64,000 nucleotides of DNA from Tenrec ecaudatus (GCF_050624435.1 NC_134530.1:145740721-145804720), one strand, 5' to 3'; positions 47,572 through 59,035 are shown, counted from the stretch's first letter. Notes: generated by a model from the letters alone, not told the origin. Program-made: numbers and translations.

Positions 47572-47652
47572 ATGAGGGGGCTTCAAAAGTTCATGGGAAA
47601 ATCCCTTTATCTTTTAACAGCATGTGCCACAAACTTTTGGAGGCCCCCTTGT
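47572..47652. mobile_element. Mariner-like miniature inverted-repeat element
   Basis: An ~80-bp palindrome: TGAGGGGGCTTCAAAAGTTC at the left and AAACTTTTGGAGGCCCCCTT at the right, with TA at both borders. Too short to code. Confidence 0.65.
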
Positions 47653-48115
47653 ACAGATATAGCATTGAATATGGAAGGTCACACACCATCTGATTCATCT
47701 AAGGAGGCAGAGGAGCAAGGAACAATATACTTATTTTTTATATTTATCAACGTTATTCTTTTGTATTCGATGCACACATTACAACGATTTAAAAAGTAAA
47801 ATCAAGTATTTGAAAATGAAACGAAAGGCATCTGAGTTGGGGTAAAAAAAGGTAATTTCTTTCCACTCTCTCATTTTCAAATGAAAAATCTGATGAAGGC
47901 AATTCACAAACCCCCAAACTTGTAGGTTGCCCAAAGTAAGTGAAGGAGCCGTCTGATGGGGCCCCCCTCCCACAGCTCAAACACAACAAAGGTGCTAATT
48001 GAGAAAAAACAGGCAGTGTTTCTCCTTCGGTTGCACACAGGAACTCAAAGGCACCTAATAACTCCCATAGCAGTTACTGCCAACATTTTGTTTGGGCTTG
48101 TTTTATTTTTTCAAG

Positions 48116-48314
48116 GAGAAATCCAAACCCACTGCCATAGTCGATTTTGATCCATATCACCCTCTAGGGCAGGGCAGAACTATTCCTGTGGATTCCAAGG
48201 GCTGTCAGTTTTCATGGAAGCAGACAATTTCATCTTCCTCACAAGGCGCAGCAGGTGGATTTGCTAGCCTTGTGGTGAGCAGCCCAGTGCTTAACCTACT
48301 AAGCCACCAAACTC
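48116..48314 (-). repeat. AfroSINE
   Basis: AACCCACTGCCATAGTCGAT, AGGGCAGGGCAGAACTATTC, GGAAGCAGACAATTTCATC, ending TAAGCCACCAAACTC. Confidence 0.85.
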
Positions 48315-48539
48315 TTTGCAGAGACAGTAGGGCAGTGCTGGATGACAGCGTGATGGGGGAGGGATACCAGAGTCCTAGCAATTACGCTCTTCTTCCTAGA
48401 CACTTAAGAACCAATTCTTTCTGTTCCGTCCTGCGTCCCGTCGCTTTGATCTGACTTCTTTCAGCATTGCAGTCCGGGACAAATACGCCAAGTGGTGGCT
48501 CTATTCCTTGGGAACAAACAGCATTACCTTTTAAAAATC

Positions 48540-49336
48540 AACTTGAGCCCAGCTATTACAAGATACGGTGTCTGGGGTCTTAAAGGCTTTAAGTTAAACA
48601 AGAGACCATCTGGCAGGGAAGCAACAAAGCCCACATGGAAGAAGCACACTAACACTTGTGATCACGAGGTGTCCATTGGATCAGGCATCAGAAGACCCCA
48701 CAAAATGTGGATGAGGGAGTGGGAATGGAGACCCAAAGCCCATCTGCAGACAACTAGACAACCTCTCGCAGAAGGCTCACAAGGATGGGAAGAGCCAGCC
48801 AAGGTGCAATATGGCACCAACCAAAACACACAACATTCCCCTAGTTCTTTAATGCTTCCTTCCCCCCACTATCATGACCCCAGTTCGATCTTACAATTCT
48901 GGCTAGACCAGAGCATGTACACTGGTACAGATAAGCACTCTTGACACACAGAATCCACGACAGATAAACCCCTCAGGAACAGTAATGAGTAGCTATGAGG
49001 ATAGGGGAAAGCTGGGGGAGAAAGAGGGAATCGGTCACAGGGATCGATGGGCACACATACCCCTGGAGGGATGAACAATAGAAACAAGGGTAAAGGGAGA
49101 CAGTGGACGGTGTAAAATATTAAAGTAAAAATAATTTCTAAATTATCAAGGGTTCACGAGGGTGGGAGGGTAGGGGGAAAAAACGAGGAGCTGATATACC
49201 AAGAGCTCAAGTATTAAGAAAAATTTGTGGAAATGATGGCAACATATGTACAAATGTGCTTGATACAATTGATGTATGGACTGCTTTAAGAGCTGTAAGA
49301 GCCCCCCATAAAATTATTTATTAAAATTTAAAAAAA
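48540..49336 (+). mobile_element. LINE-1 3' UTR, sense, 5'-truncated
   Basis: From GTGTCTGGGGTCTTAAAGGC through AGGCATCAGAAGACC and CAACATATGTACAAATGTGC to an A-rich tail with ATAAAATTATTTATTAAAA. About 800 bp. Confidence 0.9.
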
Positions 49337-49339
49337 ATC

Positions 49340-49920
49340 TTGGAGGGAAATATCCAATAGGCACAAAGACCCGGGGCCAATCAGGCCGCGATGAGTGAGG
49401 CAGGTCGCAGGCAAGGTTTGCGGAGTCCCCTTCTTCACTCATTCACTGGACCCTAAAGCACCCTGCTCAACTACCTCCACCTCGGGGCCCCGGCACCCTC
49501 AACACTGAGCCAGGGGCTCGCAAGTCACCCTCAGAAAGCACCACTCCGCACACAGGCCCTCACTCACCAGGTTTAAGCACAGACCTGATCCTGCAGCCTC
49601 ATTACGACGCTGAGCCCAGGCCCGCCCAGCGCCCACGAGCGCCCGCCCGCCCCCCAGCCCCGAGTGTCGCCGACCCTCTCCAACCCACGACCCCGCCCCG
49701 CCCCTGCCAGCCTCATCGGACGCCGGACCCCGGGGTGCCGCGCGGATCGGGTGGCTCCTGAGGGCGCGTGAACACGCCTCCTGCCCCGGCCCCAACACTC
49801 ACCCCTCAGCCCAAACTGAGGACAAAGGGTAAGGGCGCAAGCCCAAAGCGCCGGTCGCCCCCGAGTGCGCGTGCGCGTGCGCGAGAGCCAGGGGCCGCGC
49901 AAGTCTTTCCCAGAGTCCCC
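49340..49920. promoter_or_regulatory. Orphan CpG-rich segment
   Basis: Very GC- and CpG-rich sequence in an AT-rich repeat region. It has a CCAAT motif (GGCCAATCAGG near 49377), GC-box-like CCCCGCCCCGCCCC near 49690 and a CG-alternating tract near 49866. On the minus strand, donor-like GGTGAGTG sequences occur near 49800 and 49570. Open frames up to 109 codons are GC artefacts. It may be the 5' end of the candidate retroinsertion or an independent promoter. Confidence 0.6.
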
Positions 49921-49935
49921 TGTCTAGATATTGTT

Positions 49936-50205
49936 GTTGGGTAGTTTTTGTTTGTTTGTTCATTTGGTTTTCTTGCATGATTTTCTGATAATACGCCCAG
50001 GATAGGTCAATCTATAGAAATAGTAACTGGATAGGAGAATGGCAAGGGTGGATGGGGCGGGAAATGGGCAGGTAACAGTATGAGAAGAGAATGTTTTGAA
50101 ATTAATGGTCGTGATGATTGTACAAATTTTCTTAGTATGATTGATTGATTAAATTGTATGATATGTGAAGAATATGCCAATAAAGCTGTTTTGAAAACTG
50201 AAACT
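49936..50205 (+). mobile_element. Older LINE-1 3' end
   Basis: It contains ATGATTGTACAAATTTTC, ATTGATTAAATTGTATGATA and a terminal CCAATAAAGCTGTTTTGAAA with AATAAA. Probably the continuation of the element that ends at 47227. Confidence 0.65.
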
Positions 50206-50760
50206 GTCTGGTAAAGTATAGTTTGACAGAAAGATAGCAAGAGCCTAGAATACTAGGGTGAATCTTCAGCAAATAACCAGTTATGTAAAAGAAATAACTT
50301 ATATATGGTTGATTCATTGTAGTTGGGTCTTGTATTATAAATACTTTCATGCAGTTCTAACTGATGCTTAGTTTTTGTCTTCAAGAAGTAGTTAAAAGGA
50401 TTGTGTTTTGTGTGTGTGTGTGTGTGTGGATTCACTGCATCATTGTTGTTGGGTCCTTTGGTTGTATTGTCTTGATTTTGTGTGATTTTCTTGATATGAA
50501 ACTCAGATGAGGTAAACCTAAAGAGACAACAACTGGGTTTATAGATTCAAAGAGAATTAACAGCGGGGGGTTGACAGGAAGTGGGGAGCTAACTACCATG
50601 AGTCTAAGGAAGAAGAAATGCCCCGGACTTGATCATGGTGATGATGATCCACAACTCTTATGAAGGTGATTGAATTCACGTTGAAATGCATGATGCGTGA
50701 ATTGTACGTCAGTGAAATCATTAATGATAAACAAACTTTTTCCTTTTTTTAAAGAAAGCT
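50206..50760 (+). repeat. Related old LINE-1 3' end and (TG)n
   Basis: (TG)n at 50409-50428. TTGTTGTTGGGTCCTTTGGT, ATTGAATTCACGTTGAAATG and an A/T-rich end repeat the architecture of the preceding element. Confidence 0.5.
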
Positions 50761-52216
50761 AATGGCTCAGACCCTACTGGGCATCATTTTTATTCCAAAT
50801 TGGGTATACCGCCAAATATGGATCATTCTATTATCAAAATATACACTTTCTCTTCACTTACCAACATTCTCATTATGCATCAAATCTCCCACCTGACTAT
50901 TTTGGGCACTGAATGACGTGTGTCTGGCATTAATGAACACGACAGTGCCAGCAGAGGATACGGCTGCGGTAGGTAAGGAGTCCAGGATTTTCAGTGGTTT
51001 GGCCACTGATGTACATATGGAGCTTGGCAGTAGTCTAATGATGGTCACTGTCCATTTTGTAATCTGATATGGTCATCTTTGTTGATTTTCATATAATAAC
51101 CTGAGACGCCTTCAGAACAAAAGGTGCAATCAAAACAGTGGCTTCTAGGGAATCTACTGAGAGGTCAGCTCAGCGGGTTATGGTGACTATTTCGAGAGAC
51201 CCCCAAAGGGATAATCTTTGTAGATTTTTCTCAAAGAACACAGGGTGAGCATGGGGGCTTAGGAGGAAGAAGTCTTAGAAAACGGATAGCGGCATGAACC
51301 TAATAGTAGCTGAGGTCCCTGTAAAAGATAAGCTCCTTAGCTGCCCTCTCTGCCTTGAAGGTAACTGACTCAGTAGATCCCTTGGCAGTTCTTGCTCTTA
51401 TTGCGTCTTGAGCTCAGAAGACATCTCAATGAGACTATAGCGTTGCTAAGAGTCAGAATCGGAATCGACTCATGGCAGTGATTATTTTTATTTTTTAAAA
51501 CGAGACTAAGACAAGTGTGTTATTGAAAGAACTTGTCTGTTGCCATCTACCCATCAAAGGGATGTGTTTATGTTTTGTTTGCCATTAGCCTACGGATGCA
51601 CGAAAAAGTAGCAATGGTTTTTAACTTACCCTCCTGGTGGGCCTACTGAGGCTCGTTCATTTTTTTCTGTTCTATCATTTTGTTTCTGTTTGTTTAGTTT
51701 AGATAGTTTCTATTACTCTTCAAGTTCACTGATATTTTCTTTTGCAGGAGCCTAATCTACTGTTAAGTCCATCCAGTGTTTTTGTCACTTTAAATACTGA
51801 GTTTTATGATTTGATTTCTTTATTGTATCTTTGCTTTCTTGTGTTCAGGATTTTCAATGGCTTTGCCACTTATGTAAATATGGAGTTTGGCAGCAATGTA
51901 ATGATGGTCACTGTGCATTTTGTGATCTGACACATTCATAATAGCAGCTCCAAAGCTCTTGCATTTTAGTCATTTCTGGATCTGTTTCTATTGACATATT
52001 TTTCTCCTAGTTTTTGGATCCATTTTTCTGTTTCTTTGCATATCCAATAACCTTTCATTGTACGTTGAATGTTGTGAATATTATTTATCAAATATTTAGA
52101 TATCATCTTCCTTTAAAGAGTAATAAAAATTTCCCCCCTAGTAGACAATTTACTTGCAGATCAATTTGAGCATTTTGAAGCTAGTGAGCTTTGTTGGGAC
52201 AGGTTCAGCTTTCTTT
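50761..52216. repeat. Old LINE-like sequence and an AfroSINE scrap
   Basis: A similar block occurs twice: CACTGATGTACATATGGAGC at about 51004 and CACTTATGTAAATATGGAGT at about 51866, each followed by TAATGATGGTCACTGT. This suggests a duplicated old repeat. An AfroSINE tail lies at 51433-51482 (GGAATCGACTCATGGCAGTG). Confidence 0.45.
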
Positions 52217-52571
52217 AGGAGTAGATTGTGACTCACAGTGGCCCCAGATGTATCATAGTACAATTTTGCTCTCTACGACTTTCAATGGAAGATTTATTGG
52301 AAGTGGCTTGACAAGCCTTCTCCCAAGCTCTATGTGTGGGCTTGAATCTCCAGCCTTTTGATTAGCAGCTAAGTGCATTGGTGGTTTGTGCCACCTGGGA
52401 CTCCTTGTGCACTGCCATCGAGTCAGTGCTAACTCACAGCGACCTTCTGTGGGTTTCTGAGGTTGTAACTGTTAATGGGTGTACAAAGCCCAGTCTTTCC
52501 CATGGAGGTTCCAAACTGCTGATAATGGGATCATGGCCCAGCGTGTCACCACGATGCCACCAAGACTCCTT
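52217..52571 (-). repeat. Two AfroSINEs in direct tandem
   Basis: First copy 52217-52401, second 52402-52571, both minus. Heads end GTGCCACCTGGGACTCC and GCCACCAAGACTCC; the second tail begins GTGCACTGCCATCGAGTCAG directly at the first head. Confidence 0.85.
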
Positions 52572-53780
52572 TGGGGATCCCTTCCTAAGGTTTCATTGTC
52601 TTGAGTGTCTTATAATGTTTCTCAGCTTTTCATCCTGGTTTTCTTGAATTGGATCTTCCAGCCTGGTGCCAGCTCTGGCTGTTGTTCAGTTTTCCGTTCC
52701 GTCGTGGTGCTCTCTGCTCCTTGGTATTCGTTCTGTGCAAAGAGTCTCACCCTATGTATGCACACATTAATATTTACCCAGAGACCCGAGTAAACCCGTG
52801 CATATTTCTGAACCTGTCTTTCTGCATGGCTCCTTTTTCTGGTGTTTTGCTGCACCATTGCCATACGCTTCAACTTATTGAAAGCGTTGATCTCTTCAGC
52901 CCCGTGAAGCTGCCATGCTCTCAGGCCCCCCTTTTTGTGCTGAAGTCTAGAAGCTGTTCCAGGTAGGAACATGGGGTACCAGTAGGGTCCATCTCATTCA
53001 TTTCCCTTCCCTCAGGGATCTTTGTTCCGCATTGCAAGTCACCTAATGCCGCCCCCCTCCCCCCAAAGCAAATTGTTTCATATATTTTATCGCGTCTGTG
53101 AGTTTTATCGTGAGATTTCTGGTTGAGTCTGACCCTGGCTGCTTTGTCAGGACAGCGAGTAGCGACACACATTTACTAAATGTGTAGTGTATTTTAGCCT
53201 CTACGCTAATTGCTAGGGTATGAAAGTGTGTTAGAGTACATTGGCCTGTGGTAGAAGAACTGAAACTCAGACTGGGGAAATAATTTGGCCAAGACAAAGC
53301 TAATGTTAGAACTGAGAGAAGAATCTGGGTGTTTGTTTCCCCAAACTGTTCTTTCACGTGCAAGCCAAATCATCCCTCCCATAGTTTAACTCCTTTAATC
53401 ACCTCCCCTCTCAACCCCCAGGAATATACTCTTCCTCAGCCCCTGCCTTCTAGAATTTGGGATGTTGGCCTCTTCAGCCAACTCTCGTCCAATAGCTCCC
53501 TATGCCTCTTTCAAATAGATGGAAAGGGCCTTTCAAACCCAAATATAGCAGACTTTTAAGAGGGCCTGATATCTACTTACCCCTTTAAGAACCAATGAGA
53601 TGGACTTTCTGATTGTCTCCTTACATGCGTCACTATGAGCTAGGACCAACTCCACGGCTCCTGATAACAGTACCACCGCTTATTTGAACAAAACGCTGTC
53701 CAGCTTTGAGGTTGCAGTGAGCGGACAGTCTCTTGATACCAGCCTTTATTTTTTTATTTTTAAGAGTATGCTTCAGATGC
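52572..53780. repeat. Mostly unassigned; MIR remnant
   Basis: About 53170-53330 resembles MIR (GAACTGAAACTCAGACTGGG, AAATAATTTGGCCAAGACAA). The rest shows no recognised feature. Confidence 0.45.
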
Positions 53781-53899
53781 AGGGGCCCCAGAGTGATGGA
53801 AATAGGTGCATAGTGACTAGCTGAAAGATTGACAGTTTGGAGCCACCCAAAGGCACTTTGAAATAAACCTGGCAATCTATTGTTGATCTACGTTGAAAA
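53781..53899 (+). repeat. AfroSINE, 3'-cut
   Basis: GGGGCCCCAGAGTGATGGA, GAAAGATTGACAGTTTGGAG and CCACCCAAAGGCACTTTGA. It is cut off where the LINE-1 at 53900 begins. Confidence 0.7.
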
Positions 53900-54905
53900 G
53901 CCTTTGGCTGCTGTGTTTCTTCCATGTGGGCTTCTTTACTTCCCTGCTAGAAGGCCACTTGTTTCACTTCAAGCCGTTCAGACCCCAGACACTATATCTT
54001 CTGATAGCCGGGCACCATCTGCTCTCTTCACCACATTTGCTTATGCACCCATTATGTCTTCAGCAATTGTGTCGGGAAGGTGTATCACAGAGGGCCAGGT
54101 TGTTAGAACAAAGTGTTCTTGTGTTTAGGGAGGCCTTGAGTAGAGGCCCAAAGTCCATCTTAGTCCCTAATATATAAATATATGTACATTGACCTCTATC
54201 CCTTTTATAATGAATCAATATATTTACATATACACCTGCCTATAGCTATACCTCTATAAATGAGATGTCGACGGGATCAAGTATCAGGCATCAAAATAAA
54301 CAATTATATTGATGCAGAAGAGTAGTGGGGGGGGGAGTGGAGACCCAAGCCCATCTGTAGACAATTGGACATCTCCCCACAGAAGGGTTAAAAGGAATTC
54401 AACCAGGGTGCAGTATAGTACCAACAAAACACATATCATTCCTGTAGTTCCTGAATGCTCGCCTCATTGCTATGACCCAGTTCTACCTTACATAGCTGGC
54501 TAGAACGGAGTACACACATTGGTACAGATAAGAGCTCTCAACACATGCAATTCGGAATTAAACCCTCAGGAACAGTCTTGGGAGTAGCGATATCATGAAG
54601 GTAGGGGAATAGTGGGGGTGGGAAAGGGGTAACTCATCACAAGGTTGGAAATGTGGGTGAAGAGAGACACTGGATGGTGTAAGCTGTGAAATAACATATA
54701 ATTGATATGTTATTTAATAATAATATATACTTGATAAAGGAGTCATGAGAGTGGGAGGGGGCAAAGAGGAGCTGATACCAAAGGCTCAAGTAGAAAGAAA
54801 ATATTTTGGAAGTGTTGTTGGCAACATATGTACAAGTATGCTGAATACAATTGAATGATGGATTGTTATAAGATTTGTAAAAGACCCCCATAATGATTAA
54901 TAGAA
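53900..54905 (+). mobile_element. Twin-primed (5'-inverted) LINE-1
   Basis: 53900-54262 is antisense 3' UTR (CACCATCTGCTCTCTTCACC, TATATTTACATATACACCTG). 54263-54905 is the adjoining downstream 3' UTR in sense (GGGATCAAGTATCAGGCATC to the AAAGACCCCCATAATGATTA end). The two halves are neighbouring pieces of one element in opposite orientations, the usual product of twin priming. A (GA)n run at 54914-54934 follows. Confidence 0.8.
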
Positions 54906-56410
54906 AGAAAGAAAAGAGAGAGAGAGAGAGAGAGCGCCCTTTGGAATCAACTTGATAGTAACTAGGCTTGACTTTTTGGGGGGCTTCAGATGCAGATACC
55001 CTTCTTCCCCAAGGTCAGGCCCTTCCCAGGGTAGCCCACATGTGGGGACTGAGTGAGGTGGGGCCACACATTCCCAGGTGTTTTTGAAAGGAGGGTAACA
55101 CTGATTGACATCACTTGTAGGAGCTCTCTGCCAGGTTGGCCCTGGTTTGGGATTAGAATTCAACTCCTTCTATCCAATCCTGCTTCCTCCCTCTTCCTTT
55201 TGGAGGTGACAATCCCTAATAAACAAGCTGTGCTTCAACACTGATTCAAGTCTGCATCCAGACGAGCCACTCTGTGAGAGAAGGACTGGCCACTGGGTTT
55301 TGGCAGTTATCATCCATACCAGATTCCATGGGGTTAGGGCCTCACGGTCAGGCAGAGGGAGATGGCTGAGGAGAGGCCATGCTGATACCACAAATGTGGT
55401 CTCTTCACCACTCCCCGCCTTCCTTCTTTGTCAGTGTAAAATACTATTTAAAATAAACTCCAGCAAAGTATTGGAAAACAGTGAATACTAGTTACTGAAT
55501 GTGCACCATAAGTCAGGCACTATGCCAAACGCTTTAAATGCATCGTCACTTCTTCTAATGCACATAGACAACCTGATCAGGGCTGACTCGTAATAGCTTC
55601 ACTTTATCAAGACCGCCTCTGGTCTCGGTCTTGGTCAGAGTTGGATCAAGTCCATCAGTAGATGAGCATGACCATCTCAGGCCCTCTCCAGGAATCTTGC
55701 CCCATCAGCTGTAGCATGCGCGCCAGACAACACTGTTCATCCCTGGCTGTTGTTTCTCTTCCCTGTACACCCCACCCCCTACCCCCGACTCTCGGTTCTG
55801 CAGATTGGCAGGCCCTGCGCATATCTGACTAGAAAATCAGAGGCACTTTCAGTCCCCAATCCCCATTCTTGAAAATAGGAAGGCGACAAGCTCTCAACCA
55901 CATCCTGTATTTGAGCAGCCAAGTTCTCACAGGTGGTTCAACCCAGGCAAACTTTTATGCAAGATCTTTCAGGTTGTAGCAAGTCTAGTAACCACCAATC
56001 TGGGCTCCCAAGAGATCATTCACTCATTTACTCAATGATGGACACAGAGACCGTGACAGGTGCCGGACGCGCAAATGAGTCCACTTATTCTTGCACTTGT
56101 TCATGTAACAAAGAATTGGAATACGACTATTTTGCTTGGAATTCAAGTTCCAAAGACAAGGTGAGGAGCAAACAAACAAACAAACAAAAACCAGTTTTGG
56201 GCTCGCGTCCACATTGAGGAAATGTAAAGTGTATAGTCCCCTATGAAACGACTTTATTACAGACCAATTTCTCACACATACCAAGTCCAGATGAATGTAC
56301 AAAATAGCGTTTCAATTTAGGTTCACTAATATCTTCTTATGCCTAAAAGGCTCCCAGCAAGATGCATATCTAAAGGTCTCCTTTAGCTTGTTTCCATTCT
56401 TCTTGCTTCG
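54906..56410. repeat. Unassigned sequence with a MIR remnant
   Basis: About 55485-55590 resembles MIR (AGTCAGGCACTATGCCAAAC, GCTTTAAATGCATCGTCAC). No gene recognised. Confidence 0.4.
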
Positions 56411-56580
56411 CCCTGGGCATCCATTGGTGGTGCACACAGTTGAGGCACTCTCCTGTTAAGCCCTCTGTTAAGCTAAAGGTGCCTTAGGAGAAAGGCTTGG
56501 AGATGTTCATGGAAAAAAATTATGCTTTGAAAACCCTATGGACCATGGAGCTGCTATGAGTTGACTCCTTGGTAACAGGC
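56411..56580 (+). repeat. AfroSINE, old variant
   Basis: CCTGGGCATCCATTGGTGGT, AAGGTGCCTTAGGAGAAAGG, TTTGAAAACCCTATGGACCA, GCTATGAGTTGACTCC. Confidence 0.85.
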
Positions 56581-57114
56581 AGTTCTTCTGTGAAGGCTCC
56601 CTGGGCCCTCCACACACCCACTGCTTTCACCAGGGAACAAATATCTCCCGTTTTTCTCCTCCATGGGCCTGCAGCTGCTTGCAATTCCCCTCCCCTTCCT
56701 GCCTCATCGCTGAAGATTGGGCCTCTCAGCACAGATCTCTAAGCTCCCATGCTGAGCTATACTAAGAAAGCTTCTCTCCTCCCCTGTCTTGGGGTGCTTT
56801 CACAATACTCCCTTTCTGTTACACCAACTTTAGGCTTGAACTAGGTTCCAGGAATCAAGGTGGTGGCTGGATGGGGGTTCCAAGCTTCAGAATGTGAGCA
56901 TGTGTGCACGTTGGGCAAACCAGAAAAGCCGCATCCATACCAGAGCATCGCTTTCCTTCTCCTGCATGTTCCCCTGTGACTTTCCCTGGTGTTCTTCCTC
57001 TTTCTGAAGCAGTTCTTTACTCCACCACATGCTAGCTCATGGATAGGCTTCTGCCTCTCTCCTTACCCATCCTCTTAGCTTCTCTGAAACAGCTGCATCC
57101 CAGTGTAGCAATGA
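56581..57114. other. Unassigned sequence
   Basis: No gene or repeat recognised. Confidence 0.4.
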
Positions 57115-57711
57115 CGAAACTTACCATGTTCATCTAGTTCCTAAATGCTTCCTCCTCCCCCCCCCACTATCATGATCCCAATTCTACCTTACAGATCCGG
57201 CTAGACCAGAGGATGTACACTGGTGCAGATGGGAACTGGAAACACAGGGAATCCAGGATGGATGATCCCTTCAGGACCAGTGGTGAGAGTGGTGATACCG
57301 GGAGGGTTAAGAGAGGGTAGGGTAAAGAGGGGGAACCAATTACAAGGATCTACATATAATCTCCTCCCTGGGGGACAAACAATAGAAAAGTAGGCAAAGA
57401 GAGACGTCGGACAGTGTAAGATATGACAAAATAATAATTTACAAATTATCAAGGGTTCATGAGGGAGGGGGGAGTTGGGAGGGAGGGAGGAAATGAGGAA
57501 CTGATGCCAAGGGCTTACGTGGAGAGCAAATGTTTTGACAATGATGAGGGTAACTAATGTACAAATGTGCTTTATACAACTGATGTATGTATGTATGGAT
57601 TGTGATAAGAGTTGTATGAGCCCCTAATAAAATGACTTAAAGGAAGAAGCAGAAGAAGAAGAAGAAGAAGAAGAAGAAGAAGAAGAAGCAGAAGGAGGAG
57701 GAGGAGGAGAA
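57115..57711 (+). mobile_element. LINE-1 3' UTR with expanded (GAA)n tail
   Basis: CATGTTCATCTAGTTCCTAA through ATGTACAAATGTGC and CCCCTAATAAAATGACTTAA. The A-tail has evolved into GAA and GGA repeats at about 57643-57711. Leucine- or serine-rich frames through it are artefacts. Confidence 0.88.
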
Positions 57712-58734
57712 ACATCTGCATCCCAAGAAGAATGGAAAGAGTAATTGCCCAACGCAGCAAGTACGGAACCCCCAGCTGTAAACCACCAGAGGGTGCTAGT
57801 TCCCAGTCTCCTGTTGTGGAGTGCTTTCTCTGCCTTAAATCCGTGTTGGTGTTTCAGAAACACTGCAGAGGCCTGGACCCAGGATTTTATCCAGACCGAA
57901 GACAGTGCCTCGGTCTCATAATCACCCTTCATGTTCATCCATCTTCTTCTGGAGTCTACATGTCTTCCCCAAACAAATCCCTAAGCACATTTCTGTGAAC
58001 CGCCTAGACCCAAGAGACAGAGAGGAAGCAGGCTGTATCACAGAGATGATGCAATGGGCTTCCTGGCGCAGAGAGTAAAGTGGTTCTAGTGGGTGTGCCC
58101 ACCTGGATAATGAGGGAGACCTACATAAACACCTTTGGTAGGAGGCTTCCTGGTGAGGTGGAGTGTTTCCCGGCATTTGTGGGCAGAGCTAAAGGAATTT
58201 GTAACATGTGTTTGGGCAGGGCAGAGATCAAGTCACGGGGCCAAGAGGCCTTCCTGTAAGCATGGTTAAGAAGAGGCTGTCCAAGAGGCCTTCCTGTAAG
58301 CATGGTTAAGAAGAGGCTGTCCTGATTAAAGCAAGGTATCCTGAATCACTCCTGATCCCGAATTATAATTTGTTATTTCCACCACTTGTCTGTTGGATCT
58401 GTGGTGGCTTGTGTGTTGCTATGATGCTAGGAATGCCATCACTGGTTTTTCAAATGCCAGCAAGATCGCCCAACGTGGACAGGTTCAGTGGCGCTTCCAG
58501 ACTAAGAACAGCCTGTAAAGAAGGACTCGGTGTGAGTAGTTAGTTTATTGTGCCACTCTGGCCGATAGACACCTGTGAGGTTAATTGAAGGGCGAAGGGA
58601 TAAATGGCTCGGTGAGCCTCGCCTTTCCAGTTCTCAGGTCTCTTGTTTTGTGGTGGTTGGACCAGGGTGCAGTTGCCTTAAGCCAGTTTCCTGCTTCAGC
58701 TGCCGAGGCTCACTTCTTGCAAGATATCCCCAAG
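57712..58734. other. Unassigned sequence with a 40-bp tandem duplication
   Basis: CCAAGAGGCCTTCCTGTAAG and the 20 bases after it occur twice without change at 58241-58280 and 58281-58320. No gene recognised. Confidence 0.6.
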
Positions 58735-59035
58735 GAGAAGCCATGGACCTACCCTTATGCAGCCCTGGGTGCTGGAGCACCCATGTGGAGACCCCTGCCA
58801 GCACTGAGATGCTTATACGTTCACTGATTCAGCTTTCTTCCTACAGTGTGTTTTGTGAGATGGAGGAAGACTTTGGGGATTGGTGTAGGACATATGGACT
58901 AATGCTGGGCTTGTGGGCTTGGGGCAGCAGTGAGTTGGGATGTTTTCTTGATGTTCACTTAACCTCTATATATAAAACTTTCTCTTCTACATGAGTTTCT
59001 GTGGATTTGTTTCTCTAAAGTACCCAGGCTCACAC
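58735..59035 (+). repeat. Unclassified dispersed repeat
   Basis: Copy of the family at 19575 and 43655: CATGTGGAGACCCCTGCCAG, GGACATATGGACTAATGCTG, TGTGGATTTGTTTCTCTA. The same end block is found inverted at 42762. Confidence 0.65.

Larger units (their letters stand above)
47228..49920 (-). mobile_element. Candidate unidentified retroinsertion with CpG-rich 5' end
   Basis: The exact 15-mer TGTCTAGATATTGTT occurs at 47213-47227 and 49921-49935. Just inside the left copy is a T-run (poly(A) on the minus strand), and just inside the right copy is CpG-rich DNA. That is the layout of a minus-strand processed insertion with its 5' end at 49920. It has since received AfroSINEs (47295-47440, 48116-48314), a mariner-like miniature element and a LINE-1 (48540-49336). 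Removing these leaves about 1.4 kb of unidentified sequence. No AATAAA is seen near the T-run, so this remains a hypothesis. Confidence 0.45.

Noticed and set aside
49499-49902. 99- and 109-codon minus-strand frames in the orphan CpG segment
   Set aside because: Arg/Gly-rich GC artefacts with no recognisable motif; the DNA itself is kept as a finding.
57572-57938. Leucine- or serine-rich frames on the minus strand
   Set aside because: Translation of the (GAA)n tail of a LINE-1.
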